From an uncultured Aquimarina sp. (GTDB lineage Bacteria > Bacteroidota > Bacteroidia > Flavobacteriales > Flavobacteriaceae): a DNA stretch of 64,000 nt. The notes under the pieces are model-generated. The model was not told the DNA's origin. It did not search any database and saw nothing but the letters and a program-made list of their open reading frames with translations. The first letter of the stretch is position 1. Each line of letters opens with the position of its first letter. Of this stretch, positions 55,222-63,493 are shown in pieces. The stretch covers positions 1 through 64,000 of the forward strand of contig CANMSO010000008.1 in NCBI GenBank assembly GCA_947500545.1, in the 5' to 3' direction. The translations under genes were made by a program, and so were the position numbers.

Positions 55222-55761
55222 TTATTGATTTCCTCCTTCTGGTGGGATGGTGCAGCTGTCGTTAAATTCTATTTTTATTTCTTCAATACTTATTAGTTTT
55301 TTTTCAGTTTCGTGATTATCTCCTGCCAATCTTGGATGGAGTTCACTCGTTCTATGAGTTTCCCCACATTTAATATCACCTTCGAAAAGATATTGTATAT
55401 GTGGAGTTTTATGGTCAAAGACAGGGTAATTAGGTAATTCACAGTTTTCTGAATTTGGAACTCCACCATATTTAGCTTTAAACTGGATAAGTGCTAAATC
55501 TTCTTTTGGGATGTCATCAATTATAAAACAATAAAACTTAAAGCTTTTCTCATTATTTGGAACTGGATGATAGTTTAATGTAAATTTTACTTGAACTACT
55601 TTGCCTCCTAATTGTCTAGTCATTCTAACGCTTGCATTGTTTTCATCTCGTAAGGTATAAATAGGAATAACTATTTTTAGAGAGAACAACTTTTTAGGCT
55701 CTTCGTGTGGCATTGAGTATGGAACTTCGTGAATCGGATGAAAATGATATGGCTCATTCAT
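55222..55761 (-). CDS. Unknown protein ending in DSCTIPP, paralogue 1
   Basis: 179 residues, no signal peptide, beginning MNEPYHFHPIHEVPYSMP and ending IEFNDSCTIPPEGGNQ. The middle is beta-rich (LFSLKIVIPIYTLRDENNAS, FKFYCFIIDDIPKED). The N-terminal block and the Cys-containing C-terminus match the next protein, so they form a two-member family. I recognise no known domain. Followed by a terminator; no enzyme gene is linked apart from the two-component system beyond it. Confidence 0.6.
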   Translation of the reverse strand: MNEPYHFHPIHEVPYSMPHEEPKKLFSLKIVIPIYTLRDENNASVRMTRQLGGKVVQVKFTLNYHPVPNNEKSFKFYCFIIDDIPKEDLALIQFKAKYGGVPNSENCELPNYPVFDHKTPHIQYLFEGDIKCGETHRTSELHPRLAGDNHETEKKLISIEEIKIEFNDSCTIPPEGGNQ

Positions 55762-55868
55762 AATAATAATGTTTTAAGGTTTAATTATTTAGTTAAATCA
55801 AAATTCCTTAAAAAATTACTGTCAAACCATACCCGATATAGGGTATTTAATGTGATTGTTTCTTTGTT

Positions 55869-56381
55869 TTATCTAGGAGGAATTGTGCAGCTATCAGAAT
55901 ATAAAAATTCCCCGTTGCTCAGTTTTTCTATTACTTCGGAGGGGTTATCTCCAATAAAATTTGGGTTTTCAATAATAGTTTGGATACTTAAATTTGGGAC
56001 TTCAATAATATTATTTAATCTTATTAAAGATTCGAGAGGAGTATCGGTTAAGATGGACTCCAAGCCAGTTGGTATATTAATTCTAACAACTTTATGCCTA
56101 ATTAGCCTGAATTCACTGAAATCTCTATCAATATCCATTTGAAGATTTAAAAATTTAAAAATATTGCTATCTGAATCAGCAATAGGTTTATAGGCAATTA
56201 TATAAAATAAGTCTAAGATTTCTCCATTAGAACCATTTTGAATTGTACTTCTTAAAGGAATAAGCAAAGCTTCCTTTGAATCGGTCAATAAAGGAATGAT
56301 TATTTTGAGGTTTTGGGTATTACTGGAGGGATAATAAATTGCGGTTTCGGGTAATGCGTTAAAATGGAAGAAGTCATTCAT
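55869..56381 (-). CDS. Unknown protein ending in DSCTIPP, paralogue 2
   Basis: 170 residues, beginning MNDFFHFNALPETAIYYPS and ending LYSDSCTIPPR. The blocks NLKIIIPLLTDSKEALLIPL and SNIFKFLNLQMDIDRD align with LKIVIPIYTLRDENNAS and SFKFYCFIIDD of paralogue 1, and the last seven residues before the tail are identical. No signal peptide or membrane segment. Upstream on the same strand by 107 bp, probably co-transcribed. Confidence 0.6.
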   Translation of the reverse strand: MNDFFHFNALPETAIYYPSSNTQNLKIIIPLLTDSKEALLIPLRSTIQNGSNGEILDLFYIIAYKPIADSDSNIFKFLNLQMDIDRDFSEFRLIRHKVVRINIPTGLESILTDTPLESLIRLNNIIEVPNLSIQTIIENPNFIGDNPSEVIEKLSNGEFLYSDSCTIPPR

Positions 56382-56517
56382 AGTCTTTAGTTTTAAGTTA
56401 TTTTAAAATTTTGCATAGAAATTACATTTGATGATCAACATCAAAATATGACTAGATATCATGAAGATACTAGGGTAAAAGCAATTTTAACGATTGAAAA
56501 CAGGGGTGAGGGGTAGG

Positions 56518-56709
56518 TTATTCCGGCTTTAAATATGTCTTTAAAGCAAACAATAATATAATAAAGATAATAAAACCAATTAAAATAAAAATACTGCCTT
56601 TGTAATATTTGCGATGTAGTTTAATATCTTTTCTATAGCTAAAAATCATTAAAATGATAAAAGCAACTACAAAAAATGCTGCAAATATTAACTGGCCTTG
56701 ACTAAACAT
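56518..56709 (-). CDS. Small two-helix membrane protein
   Basis: 63 residues: helix 1 LIFAAFFVVAFIILMIFSY, a basic loop RKDIKLHRKYYKG, and helix 2 SIFILIGFIIFIILLFAL. The frame is clean and the gene is divergent from the MazG-like gene. No family name recalled. Confidence 0.6.
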   Translation of the reverse strand: MFSQGQLIFAAFFVVAFIILMIFSYRKDIKLHRKYYKGSIFILIGFIIFIILLFALKTYLKPE

Positions 56710-56753
56710 AAATTGTTATTTTTACGGCAAAGATAATCTATAAAATTATTGTT

Positions 56754-57140
56754 ATGAAAGATAAAATTAGTGCAGTGCAAGAATTTCATACTGCCTTTGA
56801 AATTGGATATAAAAATGAACCAATTGCAGACCTTGGTGAGGCTAAAAACACACTTCGTTTTAACCTAATGAAAGAAGAAAATGAAGAGTATCGGGAGGCA
56901 GCTCAAAATAATGATTTGGTAGAGGTTGCAGATGCTTTGGGTGATATGCTTTATATTTTGTGCGGTACCATTATAGAACATGGTATGCAGCATAAAATAG
57001 AAGAAGTTTTTAACGAAATTCAACGTAGTAATATGAGTAAATTAGGAGAAAACGGTCAACCTATTTACCGAGAAGATGGTAAGGTGCTTAAAGGTCCTAA
57101 CTATTTTAAACCAAATATTAAAGAGATACTAGATAGATAA
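56754..57140 (+). CDS. MazG-like nucleotide pyrophosphohydrolase
   Basis: 128 residues with the all-alpha NTP-PPase metal motif: EENEEYREAAQ (ExxE) and VEVADALGDMLYIL (ExxD), then NMSKLGENGQPIYREDGKVL. It hydrolyses nucleoside or phosphoribosyl pyrophosphates. Substrate open. Ends at a strong terminator. Confidence 0.85.
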   Translation: MKDKISAVQEFHTAFEIGYKNEPIADLGEAKNTLRFNLMKEENEEYREAAQNNDLVEVADALGDMLYILCGTIIEHGMQHKIEEVFNEIQRSNMSKLGENGQPIYREDGKVLKGPNYFKPNIKEILDR

Positions 57141-57146
57141 ATAAAA

Positions 57147-57173
57147 AAACTCCGGAATATTCTTCCGGAGTTT
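57147..57173. terminator. Bidirectional intrinsic terminator
   Basis: AAACTCCGGAA / TTCCGGAGTTT with a 5-nt loop and flanking A/T runs. Confidence 0.85.
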
Positions 57174-57196
57174 TTTTTGAATTCAATAGTTGTAAA

Positions 57197-58264
57197 CTAT
57201 ACTTTATATCTCCATCCAAAAGGATCTTCTGCTTTGTTATATTGGATATCCATTAATGCCTTCTTAAAATGGGCAGCATATGAATTTTCTTGTTTCTTTA
57301 GTTCGTAATGTTCGCCCTTATATCCAAATGCTTTAACAGGGCTTACCACAGCGGCAGTTCCCGCACCAAATATCTCTTTTAGACTACCATTTTTAGCAGC
57401 TTCTACAATTTCACTAACCTTTACGGGTCTAACATCAACCTTAATACCTTGCTTCTCTGCAAGGGCTATTAAACTTTTACGAGTCACACCATCAAGGATT
57501 CGATCGCTAATTGGAGCGGTAAGCAATGTGTCATTAACTCTGAAGAATACATTCATAGTACCAGCTTCCTCCATGTATTCATGAGTGTTAGAATCTGTCC
57601 ATATTACTTGTTGGTATCCTTGTTCTTTTGCCAATTTTGTTGGGTAAAACTGTCCCGCATAGTTTCCGGCAGCTTTCGCATATCCAAAACCTCCACTAGC
57701 AGAACGACTAAACTTTTCGGCCACCAGTACACTTACATCGCCACTGTAATAAGATTGTGCAGGAGAACAGATGATTAAAAACTTATATTCATCTGCTTCA
57801 GAAGCAGAAACACTAGCCTGAGTTGCTATAACAAATGGTCGTATGTATAACGAATTTCCAAAACCTGATTTAATCCATTCATTATCTAATTTTAGCAAAG
57901 CATTCAATCCTTCAAAAAAGTATTCTTCAGGAAACTCAGGCATTGCTAAGCGTTCAGCTGATTTATTAATACGCTTAAAGTTTTTATCTGGTCTAAATAA
58001 GAAGGTATCACCATTATCATCTTTGTATGCTTTCATGCCTTCAAAAACCGCCTGGCCATAATGAAAAACACGAGCAGAAGGCTCCATAGTTAAAGGCCCA
58101 TAAGGAATAATCTTTGGGCTTTTCCATTCTCCATCAATATAATCACAGACAAACATATGATCCGTGAAGATCTTTCCGAAATTAAGGTTCTCAAAATCTA
58201 CTTGTCCAATTTTGGACTCACTTACTTTATTAATTTCTAGAGCCTGTGAGATTGTATTTTTCAT
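57197..58264 (-). CDS. ilvE: Branched-chain amino-acid aminotransferase
   Basis: 355 residues from the ATG at 58264 (MKNTISQALEINKV), the normal length; a longer frame adds 20 unlikely residues. Fold-type IV PLP enzyme: YIRPFVIATQASV, the lysine region AKAAGNYAGQFYPTKLAKEQ, EEAGTMNVFF and FGAGTAAVVSPV. Final step in Ile, Leu and Val synthesis, or first in breakdown. Confidence 0.94.
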   Translation of the reverse strand: MKNTISQALEINKVSESKIGQVDFENLNFGKIFTDHMFVCDYIDGEWKSPKIIPYGPLTMEPSARVFHYGQAVFEGMKAYKDDNGDTFLFRPDKNFKRINKSAERLAMPEFPEEYFFEGLNALLKLDNEWIKSGFGNSLYIRPFVIATQASVSASEADEYKFLIICSPAQSYYSGDVSVLVAEKFSRSASGGFGYAKAAGNYAGQFYPTKLAKEQGYQQVIWTDSNTHEYMEEAGTMNVFFRVNDTLLTAPISDRILDGVTRKSLIALAEKQGIKVDVRPVKVSEIVEAAKNGSLKEIFGAGTAAVVSPVKAFGYKGEHYELKKQENSYAAHFKKALMDIQYNKAEDPFGWRYKV

Positions 58265-58440
58265 ATGACTTTTTTTAAGGTGATCAGAACTACATGTCAA
58301 TAGTGTGTTACTGTATTTCGTCAAAAAAACATGAGAATACTAACAACTATTCTTATAATAAGCAAAAATACCCTTTTCTTACAAAATAGTAATTCTTAAA
58401 ATGTGTAATTTTACCACTATATACCAATAATTATAAAAAA

Positions 58441-58947
58441 ATGAATAAAAGCATACTTTTTTTGACAGGACTCGTGTTGATAATGACTAGTTGTAAAGAT
58501 AAAAATGAAGTTTCTATTTCAATAAAAGATGTTGCTGCAGAGAACTATACCGCGTATGGTGAAAAAATCTCTTCAGAGCATATTTATTATAAAAAAGAAA
58601 TTGCTCAGAAATATAATAAGCTTAATGAAGGTGATACAGTGGATATTGCCTTTGTAGGTACCGTGAATGATGTTTGTAAAGCTAAAGGATGTTGGATGAA
58701 AATCGCTTTGGATGAAAACAAGGAGACAATGGTAAAGTTTAAAGATTATGGTTTTTTTGTTCCAAAAGATATTGAGAATGATACTGTAATTGTTCAAGGA
58801 AAAGCCTTTGTAAATGCAATGTCTGTTGAAGATCAACGTCATTATGCAAGTGATGCAGGAAAGACTGAAAAAGAAATAAATGCAATCACCAAGCCCAAGA
58901 AAACATATTCTTTTATTGCTGAAGGTGTATTGATTAAAAAACAATGA
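58441..58947 (+). CDS. DUF4920 lipoprotein
   Basis: 168 residues: lipobox (LVLIMTSCKDK). The domain contains DTVDIAFVGTVNDVCKAKGC, KFKDYGFFVPKDI, VIVQGKAFVNAMSVEDQRHY and IAEGVLIKK. The CKAKGCW pair of Cys may bind metal. Overlaps mnmD by ATGA. Confidence 0.88.
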   Translation: MNKSILFLTGLVLIMTSCKDKNEVSISIKDVAAENYTAYGEKISSEHIYYKKEIAQKYNKLNEGDTVDIAFVGTVNDVCKAKGCWMKIALDENKETMVKFKDYGFFVPKDIENDTVIVQGKAFVNAMSVEDQRHYASDAGKTEKEINAITKPKKTYSFIAEGVLIKKQ

Positions 58948-59630
58948 AAGAGGAATTAAAGCGTGAGATCATTACCACAGCAGATGGTTCAACCACGATC
59001 CATTTGCCAGAATGGAATGAACAATATCACTCAAAACACGGTGCAATTAATGAAGCAAAACATGTATTTATCAAAAATGGGTTGTGTCATGTTTTAGAAA
59101 ATCAGGATGGTAAAGATTTAGATATTCTGGAGATAGGATTCGGAACAGGATTGAATGCGCTTGTCACATTTATAGAAGTAGAGAAAACTAATGTAAATAT
59201 CAATTATGTTGGGGTAGAAGCATATCCCGTTGCATTGAATGAAGCAAAAATGATGAATTACCCAGATTTGCTTGAAGCTAGTGAAAAAGAAAATATTTTT
59301 GATGGGATGCATTCATCTCCCTGGGAGACCTCACATAAAATTACAGAGTTTTTTGTATTGACTAAGCGAAAGCAGTTTTTTATTGATATTGAAGATCAAG
59401 ATTGTTTTAATCTTATCTATTTTGATGCGTTTGGTGCTAGGGTGCAACCAGAACTTTGGACAGTAGAGATTTTTAAGAAGATGTATGAAGCACTTCAATT
59501 AAATGGCGTTCTGGTTACTTACGCTGCAAAGGGAAGTGTAAGGCGCGCAATGCAAGAGGTTGGTTTCGAGGTGGAACGACTTCCTGGCCCTCCTGGAAAA
59601 CGCGAAATGCTTAGAGCTATAAAGACATAG
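58944..59630 (+). CDS. mnmD: tRNA 5-(aminomethyl)-2-thiouridine methyltransferase, stand-alone MnmC2-type
   Basis: 228 residues: EWNEQYHSKHGAINEAKHVF at the N-terminus, SAM motif ILEIGFGTGLNALVTF, catalytic region IYFDAFGARVQPELW and LPGPPGKREMLRA. It makes the final methylation of the wobble uridine (mnm5s2U). It lacks the MnmC1 oxidase half, as usual in Bacteroidota. Starts within the stop of the DUF4920 gene. Confidence 0.92.
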   Translation: MKEELKREIITTADGSTTIHLPEWNEQYHSKHGAINEAKHVFIKNGLCHVLENQDGKDLDILEIGFGTGLNALVTFIEVEKTNVNINYVGVEAYPVALNEAKMMNYPDLLEASEKENIFDGMHSSPWETSHKITEFFVLTKRKQFFIDIEDQDCFNLIYFDAFGARVQPELWTVEIFKKMYEALQLNGVLVTYAAKGSVRRAMQEVGFEVERLPGPPGKREMLRAIKT

Positions 59631-59741
59631 TTTTTGGAGTGATACCCTCTAATAAATGAGGTTGTAAACGATTGTTAAACCTATAATAAAGAAATAGGTT
59701 TTGTTATATGACGATAGTATTTTGCATTAAAATTTCTTTAA

Positions 59742-60650
59742 ATGAAAGTCTTAATTACTGGCGCCACAGGGTTAATTGGTCAGGAAATTGTAAAGCTATG
59801 TCACCAATCAGGTATTGACGTAAGTTTCCTAACTACCAGTAAAAATAAACTAAACACAAGTTCTAATTATAAGGGATATTTATGGGATCCTAAAAATGGA
59901 AAAATTGACCTTCAGTGTTTTGAAGATGTTGAAGTGATTATTAATCTAGCAGGGGCTTCTGTAGCAAAACGTTGGACATCATCCTACAAAAGGGAAATAC
60001 TAGAAAGTAGGACGATGACCGCTACACTAATTTATAAATCTTTAAAGGGGATTAAACATTCCGTTAGACATATTGTTTCTGCAAGTGCAATAGGTATTTA
60101 TTCCGATTCTTTTCAGAATTATTATATGGAAGATTCTTCTGAATTCGATCAGGGATTCCTTGGTAAAGTAGTCTCAAAATGGGAAGAATCAATACAAAAA
60201 TTTAGAACCTTGGATATAGAAGTTAGTTTACTTCGTATTGGCTTGGTACTTTCAGATAGAGGTGGAGCGTTTCCAAAAATAGTAAAACCCATTCAGTATG
60301 GTATCGGGTCGCTTTTTGGTAGCGGAAAGCAATGGCAGAGCTGGATACATATCGAAGATTTGGCACACATGTTTATGTTTGTAATTAATGAAGAATTGAT
60401 AGGCGTTTTTAATGCAGTAGCACCAAACCCAGTCTCAAATAAGAAACTTACTTATGCTATTGCAAAGAGATTAAATAAAAAGATAGTACTACCAAACATC
60501 CCAAGAATAATAATGAAGCTTATTTTAGGCGAAATGCATATCCTCTTGTTTTCAAGTCAACGTGTATGTAGTAATAGAATTTCGAAATCTGGTTACACTT
60601 TTCTATATGATAATATAGAAGCTGCAATTACTGATTTAGTGAAAGAGTAA
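59742..60650 (+). CDS. TIGR01777-type NAD(P)-binding epimerase-like protein
   Basis: 302 residues: Rossmann start KVLITGATGLIGQEIV, INLAGASVAKRW, SASAIGIY, LRIGLVLSDRGGAFPK, and WIHIEDLAHMF, closing with the DUF1731-like end. Extended SDR fold. Reaction unknown (SulA/cell-division-related annotation is common but unproven). Confidence 0.88.
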   Translation: MKVLITGATGLIGQEIVKLCHQSGIDVSFLTTSKNKLNTSSNYKGYLWDPKNGKIDLQCFEDVEVIINLAGASVAKRWTSSYKREILESRTMTATLIYKSLKGIKHSVRHIVSASAIGIYSDSFQNYYMEDSSEFDQGFLGKVVSKWEESIQKFRTLDIEVSLLRIGLVLSDRGGAFPKIVKPIQYGIGSLFGSGKQWQSWIHIEDLAHMFMFVINEELIGVFNAVAPNPVSNKKLTYAIAKRLNKKIVLPNIPRIIMKLILGEMHILLFSSQRVCSNRISKSGYTFLYDNIEAAITDLVKE

Positions 60651-60660
60651 TTAAACAAAA

Positions 60661-60686
60661 AAGCCGATACAAACTTGTATCGGCTT
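60661..60686. terminator. Bidirectional intrinsic terminator
   Basis: AAGCCGATAC / GTATCGGCTT with a 6-nt loop, A run before and T run after, between convergent genes. Confidence 0.85.
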
Positions 60687-60707
60687 TTTTGTTTAATATC
60701 CAGAAGA

Positions 60708-61379
60708 CTATTCCTTATTAGCTTTAACACTGATTTTTAATTCTATATCATCATTAATGAATTTATCACCAATATCTGCGATAATAGATTTTGAAGCATA
60801 ATTTACTCCCCAATCTGTTCGATTAATAGTAAATATTTCAGTGTTTAATGTCAGTACATTACCTTCAAGTGAAGTATTAGCAGGAAATGAAATGTTCTTT
60901 GTAATACCTTTTATCGTAAGATTTCCTTCAATACTTGTTTTACCATCATTTTCAGTAATCCCCGTTATTTCAAACTTAGCATTAGGAAACTTGGCAACAT
61001 TAAAGAAATGATCTTCTTTTCCTTCACCTTCGCCTTTAAGATGCCCCTCTAGACTTATTTTTTCATCTCCTTCAAGATCTGTGACATTAATTGATGTCAT
61101 ATCAATAATGAATGATCCACTATGAATTTTTTTATCCTGAACCTTTATCAATCCGTTGGTTACTTTTATATTCCCAGAATGTTGTCCGGTTGGTTTTTTA
61201 CCTACCCATTCTATAATGCTAGATGCTCCATCTAATTTATAGGCAGTTGCGGTTGTAGAACCTTCTGTTACTTCTTCCGCTGTATTGGCTTCAGTTTGAT
61301 TCTTTGTTTCGCTTTTACATGAAAATACTGTTGCTATAAGCGCAGAAATAGCGAGTGTGGTTATTAATTTGGTTTTCAT
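60708..61379 (-). CDS. YceI-family lipoprotein
   Basis: 223 residues from the ATG at 61379. Lipobox region ISALIATVFSCKS, then a polar linker (residues about 25-45). The YceI lipocalin-like barrel contains SIIEWVGKKPTGQHSGNIKV, DMTSINVTDL, EGHLKGEGEGKEDHFFNVAK and FTINRTDWGVNYASKS. It binds polyisoprenoid or similar amphipathic ligands in the periplasm by family. Confidence 0.9.
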   Translation of the reverse strand: MKTKLITTLAISALIATVFSCKSETKNQTEANTAEEVTEGSTTATAYKLDGASSIIEWVGKKPTGQHSGNIKVTNGLIKVQDKKIHSGSFIIDMTSINVTDLEGDEKISLEGHLKGEGEGKEDHFFNVAKFPNAKFEITGITENDGKTSIEGNLTIKGITKNISFPANTSLEGNVLTLNTEIFTINRTDWGVNYASKSIIADIGDKFINDDIELKISVKANKE

Positions 61380-61543
61380 ATGCAATGGTTTAAGAATTTA
61401 AAATGATTTCAAAATTATTTTTTTGAGAAATAAACTGTCTTAAATATATACTAAAATATTCCTGTGACATTATGACATTAATTGAAAAATGGCAGTACTT
61501 TTGCTACTTCAAAAAAAGAAAACTTATAAATAGTACGAGTTAC

Positions 61544-62089
61544 ATGAGTAAGAAAAATAAAAATACTGAAGATGTAAAAGATCAAGTAGAAGAAGTACTT
61601 GATACTCCGCAGGTAGAAGAACAGGAGACTGAAGAAATAGATGTAGAAACGCAACTTAAAAATGATCTTGAGAAAGAAAAAGATAAATTTTTAAGACTTT
61701 TTGCAGAATTTGAAAATTATAAAAAACGTACTTCCAAGGAACGTTTAGAGTTATTTAAGACAGCGAGTCAGGATGTAATACAGTCAATGTTACCTGTTTT
61801 AGATGATTTTGATCGTGCATCGAAAGAAATAGAGAAGTCAGAAGATAAAGATCTAATCAAAGGAGTAGAGCTCATTCATAATAAATTAAAAGAGACATTG
61901 AAAAGCAAAGGATTATCTGTTATAGAGGTTGCAGCAGGTGACGTTTTCAATGCAGATGATCATGAGGCAATAACTCAGATTCCTGCACCAAGTGATGAGC
62001 TTAAAGGGAAGATTGTTGATGTAATAGAAAAAGGTTATAAACTTGGGGATAAAGTTATTCGTTTCCCAAAAGTAGTAACCGGACAATAA
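61544..62089 (+). CDS. grpE: Nucleotide exchange factor GrpE
   Basis: 181 residues from ATG 61544 (MSKKNKNTEDV). Acidic coiled coil, then EFENYKKRTSKERLELFKTA, MLPVLDDFDRASK, DVFNADDHEAITQIPAP and GYKLGDKVIRFPKVVTGQ. Exchange factor of DnaK. Six nt ahead of dnaJ, one operon. dnaK is not in the window. Confidence 0.95.
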   Translation: MSKKNKNTEDVKDQVEEVLDTPQVEEQETEEIDVETQLKNDLEKEKDKFLRLFAEFENYKKRTSKERLELFKTASQDVIQSMLPVLDDFDRASKEIEKSEDKDLIKGVELIHNKLKETLKSKGLSVIEVAAGDVFNADDHEAITQIPAPSDELKGKIVDVIEKGYKLGDKVIRFPKVVTGQ

Positions 62090-62095
62090 TTAGGT

Positions 62096-63205
62096 ATGAA
62101 GGAAGATTTTTACGACATATTAGGAATAAGCAAAGGTGCCAGCGATGCAGAAATTAAAAAAGCGTATCGCAAAAAGGCTATTGAGTATCATCCTGATAAA
62201 AATCCGGGAGATACAGCTGCTGAAGAAAAGTTCAAAAAAGCTGCAGAAGCTTATGAGATTTTAAGTGACCCAGATAAAAAGGCACGCTATGACCAATATG
62301 GTCATCAGGCATTTGAAGGTGGTGGTTTTGGCGGTGGTGGCATGAATATGGATGACATATTCAGTCAGTTTGGTGATATCTTTGGCGGTGGCGGCTTTGG
62401 TGGTTTTGGCGGCTTTGGCGGTGGCGGAAGACAGCGCCGTGTAAAAGGTAGTAATCTTCGCATTCGTGTAAAACTTACATTAGAAGAGATTGCTAATGGT
62501 GTAGAAAAAAAGATCAAGGTAAAACGTAAGATACAAGCGCCAGGAACAACGTATAAAACCTGTGAGACTTGTAACGGAAGTGGTCAAGTTACCAGAATTA
62601 CCAATACTATTTTGGGTAGAATGCAAACGGCTACAACTTGTTCTGCTTGTGGAGGTGCTGGCCAAACAATAGATCATAGACCTGCAGAAGCAGATGGACA
62701 AGGGTTAAAAGCCATAGATGAAACAGTAAGTATAAAAATTCCGGCAGGTGTAGAAGATGGAATGCAACTTAAAGTTTCTGGAAAGGGGAATGAAGCTCCA
62801 GGTAATGGTATTGCAGGAGATTTATTGGTTGCTATAGAAGAACAGGACCATCCAGAATTACAAAGAGAAGGTAATAACTTGCATTATGACCTATATGTAA
62901 GTTTCTCTGAAGCGGCTTTAGGAGCATCAAGAGAAATCGATACGGTATCTGGTAAAGTGCGTATTAAGATAGAAGAAGGTGTCCAAAGTGGAAAAATATT
63001 AAGATTAAGAGGAAAAGGTATTCCTAGCCTTAATGGATATGGTAAAGGAGATCTTTTAGTACATGTTAATGTATGGACACCAAAAACTTTAAATAAAGAA
63101 CAACGAGAATTTTTTGAAAAAATGGCTAAAGATGACCATTTTAGACCAAATCCAGAAAGTGGAGATAAGTCATTTTTTGAAAAAGTAAAAGATATGTTTT
63201 CGTAG
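62096..63205 (+). CDS. dnaJ: Chaperone DnaJ with a reduced zinc finger
   Basis: 369 residues: J domain with HPD (IEYHPDKNPGD), Gly/Phe-rich stretch (residues about 75-108), then substrate-binding domains. Only two CxxCxGxG motifs (CETCNGSG and CSACGGAG) are present instead of four, so one zinc site remains. This shape is, as far as I recall, usual for Flavobacteriaceae. Co-chaperone of DnaK. Confidence 0.95.
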   Translation: MKEDFYDILGISKGASDAEIKKAYRKKAIEYHPDKNPGDTAAEEKFKKAAEAYEILSDPDKKARYDQYGHQAFEGGGFGGGGMNMDDIFSQFGDIFGGGGFGGFGGFGGGGRQRRVKGSNLRIRVKLTLEEIANGVEKKIKVKRKIQAPGTTYKTCETCNGSGQVTRITNTILGRMQTATTCSACGGAGQTIDHRPAEADGQGLKAIDETVSIKIPAGVEDGMQLKVSGKGNEAPGNGIAGDLLVAIEEQDHPELQREGNNLHYDLYVSFSEAALGASREIDTVSGKVRIKIEEGVQSGKILRLRGKGIPSLNGYGKGDLLVHVNVWTPKTLNKEQREFFEKMAKDDHFRPNPESGDKSFFEKVKDMFS

Positions 63206-63272
63206 ATAAAATGGGTGGTTCTTCCTAGTAGGAATCATTTGGTTTTATTAACGTTTGATTAGGAAAAATTCG

Positions 63273-63280
63273 TATATTTG
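63273..63280 (+). promoter_or_regulatory. Consensus -7 box TATATTTG
   Basis: Perfect TAnnTTTG in an otherwise gene-free gap. TTTG lies upstream at 63254-63257, closer than the usual -33 spacing. It is followed at once by the predicted small transcript. Confidence 0.55.
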
Positions 63281-63285
63281 AGACA

Positions 63286-63372
63286 TCACTAGCGCATTTA
63301 GTGATAATTTTTCTTTTTCATAGCAATTTTTTCCCATCCTTAATACTTGTATTCAGGGTGGGTTTTGTTTTT
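63286..63372 (+). ncRNA. Predicted small RNA, two hairpins and a terminator
   Basis: After the -7 box TATATTTG a hairpin ATCACTA/TAGTGAT (63285-63305) is followed by a U-rich stretch. A long terminator stem CCCATCCTTAATAC / GTATTCAGGGTGGG (one mismatch, 63333-63362) with TTTTGTTTTT ends the unit. It contains no reading frame. The next gene starts 120 nt later, so this is either a free RNA or an attenuated leader. Confidence 0.5.
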
Positions 63373-63493
63373 AATAAAGTTAGTATCATCAAGCACTTAT
63401 AACTAAGTTGTAATATCAATAATAATTAGCATAAGTATTTAAGTTTTTGTATCATGCAGGTTTCATACAAACCACAATTATATTTTATAATAT

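Noticed and set aside
55828..55846. Palindrome TACCCGATATAGGGTA between the DSCTIPP genes
   Set aside because: It lacks a T tract on either strand and has no second copy with the same core, so neither terminator nor operator can be supported.
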